The notes under the pieces: generated by a model
Told to the model about the DNA's origin: nothing
Database searches by the model: none
Seen by the model: the letters and a program-made list of their open reading frames with translations, nothing else
Made by a program: the position numbers and the translations under genes
Source: Thermodesulfobacteriales bacterium
Lineage (GTDB): Bacteria; Desulfobacterota; Thermodesulfobacteria; Thermodesulfobacteriales; Thermodesulfatatoraceae
DNA length: 10,813 nt
Reading direction: 5' to 3'
Assembly: GCA_026985945.1 (NCBI GenBank)
Contig: JALSPN010000146.1
Coordinates: 1 to 10,813 of the forward strand
Shown here: positions 6,310 through 10,813 of the stretch, in pieces
Layout: each line of letters begins with the position of its first letter
How positions within the stretch are numbered: the first letter of the stretch is position 1

Positions 6310-8121
6310 CTATTCCGGACTCATATCTACCACAAATCTTACGCTCTGTCCGAAAGAATCTTTCAGCATACCCTTTAAAGACGCCAGAGGCTCTCTTATA
6401 AAATCGGCTCTAGGGGCTTTCAGCAAATAGATTAGTGAAGCCTTACCCCGTGGACTTTCTATCAAAGGCCCCACGTAATCAAGCCCCTCTTCCCTCAAAA
6501 ACTTTTCGACCAGAACTTCCACTTCCTCTACCAAGTTCGATTTGGTTTTAAGGATCAATTCGGCCAGACGCCCAAAGGGAGGATATTTTTCCCGGTAACG
6601 AAAAGAAAGTTCTTCCCTCAAAAAATATTTGTAGCCCCACCTAAGCCCCTTAAAAACGTGATGCTCCGGGCGATAAGTCTGCACTAAAAAATCTGCACCC
6701 TTTTCTCTGGCCAGGAAAGAAAGTTTCTTAAGTTGCTGATAGGCCCGCTCGGTGGTGAGATAACTGGGAGGGGTGAAGAGCTGATCCGCAAGGACCACCG
6801 CCACCAGTGAAAGCCTTGGAAAGCTGGGCCAGCGAGGGATTCTTGCCGTTGAAATAATAAAATCTGCCTCCTGCCAGGCCCCATCCCCGTAAGACCTGAT
6901 TTCAGCCTCGGGAAAAAAGTTTTTCAGGATCTCTGCCAGGCGTTCACTTCCCGTGCCCAGCGGTTTAGGAGAACCCAGCCCGCAGGAAGGGCAGACAGGT
7001 TTGGCCTTGATACCGTAAGTGCAAAGCCTGCAACGGAGAGTTTCTTCCTTTTTGAACCAGCGCAGGGGGAGGTGACAGCGGGGGCATTCCCAGACAAAGC
7101 CACAATCTTCACACACCAGGGCTGGAGCGTAACCCAGACGATTGAGAAAAAGAAGGGCCTGGCCTCCTTCTGCCAGAACTCTTCGCAAACGGTTAAGGAG
7201 TCTTTGGGAGAGAAGGCCCTTAACTCCGCTGAGATCCTCCAGAATTAGAGGAGCTATAAGTTCTTTCCCTTTTTCCAGCCGATATTTACCCTTCTCGGCA
7301 AAGTAATAGCTCTTTACCGAGGGCGAGGAAGAAGCCAGATAAAGCCTTGCCCCTTCCATTTTGGCCCTCATGAGGGCAAGATCCCGAAACTGGCCCCGAA
7401 ACCCCTCTTCCTGCTTGTAGCCGTGGTGTTCTTCCTCATCTAACACCAGAAGCTCAAGGCTTGGAAAGGGCAGGAAAAGCGCAAGTCTGGTCCCTACTAT
7501 CAGGCGAATTTTTCCGCAAAGAAGATCAAACCAGATCTCTTCTCTTCTTTTGGGAGTGAGATCTGCTGAGTAGGAAACAGGAGAAAGATCTTTTAGTTCG
7601 TCGAGGTATAAAGAAAGAAGTTCACGGTCAGGCACCATAAGAAGGGCCCTTTTTCCGGACTCTATCGTTCTCGCCACCAGCTGGCAGATTTTTTCAATTC
7701 TTTTTATGAAGCCCTCTTCCCAGAGCAAAGTGATGGCAAAGGCTTTGGGGGCCTGTTCGCAAACGAGTTCTTTGAAAGGCCTGATTTTTTTCTTTCTGGG
7801 AAGACGGAAAAGGCTTGCAGGCAGGGCATATTTGATCACCTCTCCTTCAGGGGCAAGATGAAAATCCGCTGTCCAGAGCAAAAAATCAAGGAGACGCGAG
7901 GGAACTATCGGGGCCTCGTCAACGAGGGCCAGAACTTCTTTTAAATATGCGGAGGGAGGCTCTGGAGCCTCTCCCAGAAGAAGACCGACTTTCGTCTTCC
8001 CCTTTAGCGGGACCAGCACCCGGGCCCCAGGGATAAGGGGCCCCTCATAGGAATAGGTGAGGCGCCCCAGACGATAGGGCAGAGCGACATCCACCGCCCT
8101 GCCACTTTTTTGAGCGGGCAT
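6310..8121 (-). CDS. priA: PriA-like replication restart protein, probable pseudo-helicase
   Basis: PriA recognises stalled forks and reloads the replicative helicase. This 603-residue homologue is shorter than typical PriA (about 730). Retained family signatures are the N-terminal 3'-DNA-binding region (about 8-100), VGTRLALFLPF (209-219), YKQEEG (235-240), four CXXC pairs for zinc (C337/C340, C346/C349, C364/C367, C377/C380), GTGSERL (389-395), YPPFGRLAEL (513-522) and a C-terminal FVVDMSPE. The helicase motifs are not retained. The expected GXTGSGKTEVY Walker A aligns with about LLWEEGFIKRI (132-142), DEEH is DEEE (228-231), GSATPS is ASSSPS (263-268), and the QVAGRAGR arginine motif is KKLSFLARE (465-473). 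It is therefore probably inactive as an ATPase but may still act as a structural fork-binding loader, as known for Deinococcus PriA. The ATG immediately follows the galU stop, and the ribosome site is weak. Confidence 0.88.
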   Translation of the reverse strand: MPAQKSGRAVDVALPYRLGRLTYSYEGPLIPGARVLVPLKGKTKVGLLLGEAPEPPSAYLKEVLALVDEAPIVPSRLLDFLLWTADFHLAPEGEVIKYALPASLFRLPRKKKIRPFKELVCEQAPKAFAITLLWEEGFIKRIEKICQLVARTIESGKRALLMVPDRELLSLYLDELKDLSPVSYSADLTPKRREEIWFDLLCGKIRLIVGTRLALFLPFPSLELLVLDEEEHHGYKQEEGFRGQFRDLALMRAKMEGARLYLASSSPSVKSYYFAEKGKYRLEKGKELIAPLILEDLSGVKGLLSQRLLNRLRRVLAEGGQALLFLNRLGYAPALVCEDCGFVWECPRCHLPLRWFKKEETLRCRLCTYGIKAKPVCPSCGLGSPKPLGTGSERLAEILKNFFPEAEIRSYGDGAWQEADFIISTARIPRWPSFPRLSLVAVVLADQLFTPPSYLTTERAYQQLKKLSFLAREKGADFLVQTYRPEHHVFKGLRWGYKYFLREELSFRYREKYPPFGRLAELILKTKSNLVEEVEVLVEKFLREEGLDYVGPLIESPRGKASLIYLLKAPRADFIREPLASLKGMLKDSFGQSVRFVVDMSPE

Positions 8122-8997
8122 TTAGAGCTCGTTAAGCTTTTCTTTTAGATACCTGCGAACCTTTTCCCCGATTTCGGGATGCTTCAAGGCAAAAGTTATC
8201 ACTGCTTGCATAAAGCCAAATTTATCCCCGGCATCATAGCGGGTCCCCTCAAATTCGTAGGCATAGACCGGATGATCATCCTTCAAGGCTGCCAGAGCAT
8301 CGGTAAGCTGGATCTCTCCCCCTACTCCCGGTTTGGTTCGGGCCAGATAATCATAGATTTCAGGGATAAGAATGTAGCGCCCGATAATGGCAAGATCTGA
8401 GTCTATCTCCTCTGGCCGGGGTTTTTCTTTCATCTCCCGCACCCGAAAGACGCGGTCCCCCACTTTCTCGCCGGCTACGATTCCGTAGCGATGAATCTCC
8501 TCTTTTGGAACCCGCTGAACGGCAATCACCGGCCCCTTAAATTCCTCAAAGACCTCTATCATCTGTTTGAGACAGGGAACCTCAGCATCTACCAGATCGT
8601 CCCCTAAAAGAACGGCAAAGGGCTCCTTCCCTACCACGTGCCGGGTCACATAAACGGCATGCCCCAGCCCCAGGGGCTTTTTCTGACGGACGGAAATAAT
8701 ATCTTCGATAAGATTGGTCACTCTTCTTACTTCCTCCAGAAGATCGTATTTGCCTTTGGCTTCAAGATAAGATTCCAGTTCGTAAGAGTAATCAAAGTGG
8801 TTTTCAATAGCGGATTTTCCCGCCGCCGTGACCAGAATTATCTGTTTTGCCCCGGAATTTACCGCTTCCTCGACGATGTACTGAATGGTAGGACGATCCA
8901 CCACGGTAAGCATCTCTTTGGGGATGGCTTTGGTTGCCGGAAGAAACCTGGTGCCGAGCCCTGCTACCGGAAGAACGGCTTTTTTGATGACGCTCAT
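8122..8997 (-). CDS. galU: UTP--glucose-1-phosphate uridylyltransferase
   Basis: This cytoplasmic enzyme joins UTP and glucose 1-phosphate to give UDP-glucose, the precursor for surface polysaccharide and glycolipid sugars. The 291-residue length is normal for bacterial GalU. Visible family motifs are the nucleotide-binding loop GLGTRFLPATKAIPKEM (13-29), GLGHAV (110-115), LLGDDLVD (130-137), GEIQLTDA (227-234) and YDAGDKFGFMQA (254-265). The ATG at 8997 is preceded by a G-rich stretch (GGGGGGT) at ribosome-site distance. About 69 bases separate it from the upstream zinc-ribbon gene, the largest gap in the window, so a transcription start could lie there, but I see no convincing promoter or terminator. 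Its TAA directly abuts the ATG of the priA-like gene, so the two are very probably cotranscribed. Confidence 0.95.
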   Translation of the reverse strand: MSVIKKAVLPVAGLGTRFLPATKAIPKEMLTVVDRPTIQYIVEEAVNSGAKQIILVTAAGKSAIENHFDYSYELESYLEAKGKYDLLEEVRRVTNLIEDIISVRQKKPLGLGHAVYVTRHVVGKEPFAVLLGDDLVDAEVPCLKQMIEVFEEFKGPVIAVQRVPKEEIHRYGIVAGEKVGDRVFRVREMKEKPRPEEIDSDLAIIGRYILIPEIYDYLARTKPGVGGEIQLTDALAALKDDHPVYAYEFEGTRYDAGDKFGFMQAVITFALKHPEIGEKVRRYLKEKLNEL

Positions 8998-9066
8998 AAT
9001 ACCCCCCGCCTGTTTTTTTAAAAACTTCCCCTAGGATAAGTAAGGCAGTTTTTTCGAGATGCAAGC

Positions 9067-9654
9067 TCAAATCTCTTTTGAGAGGGCCTCTTCTACCTCA
9101 AGAAATGGAGTATAAAAATCTTGCCAGATCTTCTGACCCCTTTTCAGGAGATCCGGAAAACGGGAAAGATCTTCCCAATTTATAACAAGCTCTATGCCTT
9201 TGAGATATGCTAGGCGGGGATCTAATGTCTTTGCTCGCGAAGTAACCCAGACCACAAAAATCTTACGCCTCTCGGTCATCGGAAGGGAATTTAAGATTCG
9301 GAGATAAGGATCAAGCTCTTTTCCTTCTTCGCACACAAAGACCAAAAGCGCCGGGGGGTTGAAGCGCAACCACTGGGAGAGAAGGGCGGGTTTTCGGATA
9401 GGTCGTACCTCATATCCAAGCTTTACTAAGGCCTTCATAAAAGAGGCCTTGTCAGCGGGATGATCCCAGAAGACCAGCGCCAGGGGTTTTTCAAGCAAGA
9501 ATTCCATCTCCGAATAAGTCTCTCCTTCCTTAGAGACCATCTCAAGCATCCCTCCACATTCCGGACAGGGGAGGGACAGAAAGTCCACGGCTTGCGGGTC
9601 TCCTTTTAAACGGAATCTTTTGCCACAACCTACACAGCGGGCCTCAATCACCAT
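9067..9654 (-). CDS. Zinc-ribbon protein with degenerate receiver-like domain
   Basis: I do not recognise a named family for this 195-residue protein. The N-terminus is a small zinc ribbon with CVGC (7-10) and CPEC (30-33). After a linker, residues about 57-180 alternate hydrophobic strands (LALVFWD, ALLVFV, KIFVVWVTS, ELVINW) with amphipathic helices, in the order of a response-regulator receiver fold. The positions that should carry the phospho-acceptor Asp and the conserved Lys are not conserved (VFVCEEG and INWED), so phosphorylation looks unlikely. The ATG at 9654 lies inside the end of the pilT-like gene, with GGAGG in the last pilT codons just upstream, so translation is probably coupled. 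A role linked to the pilus ATPase is inferred only from this coupling. There is no signal peptide or membrane segment. Confidence 0.7.
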   Translation of the reverse strand: MVIEARCVGCGKRFRLKGDPQAVDFLSLPCPECGGMLEMVSKEGETYSEMEFLLEKPLALVFWDHPADKASFMKALVKLGYEVRPIRKPALLSQWLRFNPPALLVFVCEEGKELDPYLRILNSLPMTERRKIFVVWVTSRAKTLDPRLAYLKGIELVINWEDLSRFPDLLKRGQKIWQDFYTPFLEVEEALSKEI

Positions 9655-10813
9655 TTCCTCCGTTCTTCTATTTCGATGGTCAATTTCTCTTCAAGATCGC
9701 TGGTCTTCTCTCCCCGTTTCGTTTTAATGAAATCTATCCCCCGGCCCACCACGTCGCGACGGGTGCAGTAAGCCAGGGCTACTTCTTCCGTGATGATCCC
9801 CTTTTCATAAAGGGAGAGAAGGTGCTGGTCGAAGGTGTGCATGTGATAGGGGGAGCCTTTACTCATTATATCGTAGAAGGTGCGATTTTCGTCTTCTCCC
9901 TTAATAATGGTCTCCTTGGCCCGGATGTTGTTGTAGAGAATATCAAAAATGGCCACCCGCCCTCCGTCTTTTTTGGGGATAAGTTTTTGCCCCACAATCC
10001 ACCTAATAGTATCGGCAAGGCGCATGCGGATCTGCCTTTCTTCTTCCACGGTAAAAAAACCCAGGATGCGGTTGATAGTATTGCCGGCTCCGATGGTATG
10101 CATGGTAGAGAAAACGAGATGACCGGTCTCAGCGGCTGAAAGGGCCACTTCCATGGTGTCCCGGTCCCGAATCTCCCCTACCAGGATGACATGGGGAGCC
10201 TGGCGTAAGGCAGCCCGCAAACCGTTGGCAAAAGTATCAAAGTCTCTGCCGAGTTCTCGCTGATTAAAAGTGGCTTTCATGGGGGTATGAACATATTCTA
10301 CCGGATCTTCAAGGGTTACGATATGAAGTGGTTCCTCATGATTAATTTCTTCCAGGATGGCCGCCAGCGTGGTGGTCTTTCCCTGCCCGGTGGCACCGGT
10401 CACGAGAATGATACCGGATTTTTCACGGGCCATTTTGTAACAGGCCTCAGGAAGCCCCAGCTCTTTTATTCGCGGAGGTCGCGATGACAGACGCCGCATC
10501 ACAATGGCATAGGCCCCCTGGCGCGAAAAGACATTTACCCTGAAACGGGTCCCGTCAGGGAGATGGTAGGAAAAATCCGCCGAACCGGAGCGAAGAAGGT
10601 CTCTAAGGAGCCGGCGCTGCCGTCCGATAAGGGCCAGGGACAGGACCTCGGTATGAAAAGGAGTAAGCTCTTCTAACGGAAATTGAGGAAGCTTTACCGG
10701 ATGCAGTTTCCCGTCGGCTGCTACCTGAAAGGGCCTTCCGGGGGTAAAGATGAGATCACTGATGCGGGGTCTTACTTTGGCCATCTGAGAAACCAGATTG
10801 GCCACTTCTGCCG
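9648..10813 (-). CDS. PilT/PilU-like type IV pilus retraction ATPase (5' end at or beyond window edge)
   Basis: This is a hexameric secretion-type ATPase of the PilT/PilU family, which acts at the cytoplasmic base of type IV pili to drive retraction and twitching. Numbering from the GTG at 10805 (385 residues), I see a PAS-like N-terminal part with a SDLIF variant of the family's SDLHL, Walker A GATGQGKTT (137-145), an Asp box LEDPVE (165-170), Walker B VILVGEIRD (205-213) and a His box TGHLVFSTMHT (227-237). The frame stays open upstream of this GTG (Ala and Glu codons, no stop, no clear ribosome site), so the true start is probably just outside the window. The region around 285-325, where PilT normally carries the AIRNLIRE motif, reads differently (NIRAKETIIKGEDENRTF). 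It may therefore be a paralogue of the main PilT. It overlaps the next gene by 7 bases. Confidence 0.88.
   Translation of the reverse strand, partial: AEVANLVSQMAKVRPRISDLIFTPGRPFQVAADGKLHPVKLPQFPLEELTPFHTEVLSLALIGRQRRLLRDLLRSGSADFSYHLPDGTRFRVNVFSRQGAYAIVMRRLSSRPPRIKELGLPEACYKMAREKSGIILVTGATGQGKTTTLAAILEEINHEEPLHIVTLEDPVEYVHTPMKATFNQRELGRDFDTFANGLRAALRQAPHVILVGEIRDRDTMEVALSAAETGHLVFSTMHTIGAGNTINRILGFFTVEEERQIRMRLADTIRWIVGQKLIPKKDGGRVAIFDILYNNIRAKETIIKGEDENRTFYDIMSKGSPYHMHTFDQHLLSLYEKGIITEEVALAYCTRRDVVGRGIDFIKTKRGEKTSDLEEKLTIEIEERRKW

Noticed and set aside
6310-8121. priA as a frameshifted pseudogene
   Set aside because: A single frame stays open for 603 codons with conserved start, zinc cysteines and C-terminal signature. 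Motif loss is by substitution and not by disruption, so a maintained pseudo-enzyme is more likely.
8998-9066. Possible promoter in front of galU (TTGCAT with TATCCT or TTACTT downstream)
   Set aside because: Spacing is 15 or 20 bases instead of about 17, and both boxes match poorly. The A/T and G runs do not form a clear hairpin either, so neither promoter nor terminator is supported.

Overview
The window is a gene-dense, all-minus-strand stretch of bacterial chromosome. It reads right to left as: pilT-like ATPase (5' end at or beyond the window edge), zinc-ribbon protein, galU, a divergent priA, a ClpX-like AAA+ ATPase, a stand-alone receiver-like protein, an AhbC-type radical SAM protein, a stand-alone IMP cyclohydrolase (N-terminal half of PurH), aroD, aroE and aroA (3' end cut off by the window). 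The longest gap between genes is about 70 bases. I see no RNA genes, mobile elements, CRISPR arrays or tRNA-associated junctions.

The organism is probably an anaerobe that makes heme by the siroheme (Ahb) route. A sulfate-reducing or sulfur-disproportionating lineage such as Thermodesulfobacteriota, or a relative among the former Deltaproteobacteria, fits best. The reasons are the AhbC-like protein, the split PurH, compact overlapping genes, Lys/Glu/Arg-rich proteins and balanced base composition. This placement is inference from gene content.

Region by region: (1) 9067-10813 holds a type IV pilus retraction-type ATPase, translationally coupled to a small protein with a CXXC..CXXC zinc ribbon and a degenerate receiver-like fold. 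(2) 6310-8997 holds galU (UDP-glucose synthesis) directly abutting priA, whose product has lost the helicase ATPase motifs but keeps eight zinc-ligand cysteines. (3) 4188-6259 holds the ClpX-like unfoldase and a receiver domain with Glu in place of the phospho-acceptor Asp. They overlap by ATGA and lie behind a good sigma70-like promoter. (4) 2999-4183 is the heme gene. (5) 1-2977 is a biosynthetic run: IMP cyclohydrolase, then three consecutive-acting shikimate-pathway enzyme genes (aroD, aroE, aroA).

The tight spacing from the promoter at about 6270-6297 down to aroA suggests one long transcript that mixes regulation or proteolysis with heme, purine and aromatic biosynthesis. The most unusual part is the central block: a probable pseudo-helicase PriA, a ClpX-like ATPase whose lid domain appears duplicated, and a probably phosphorylation-independent receiver coupled to that ATPase.
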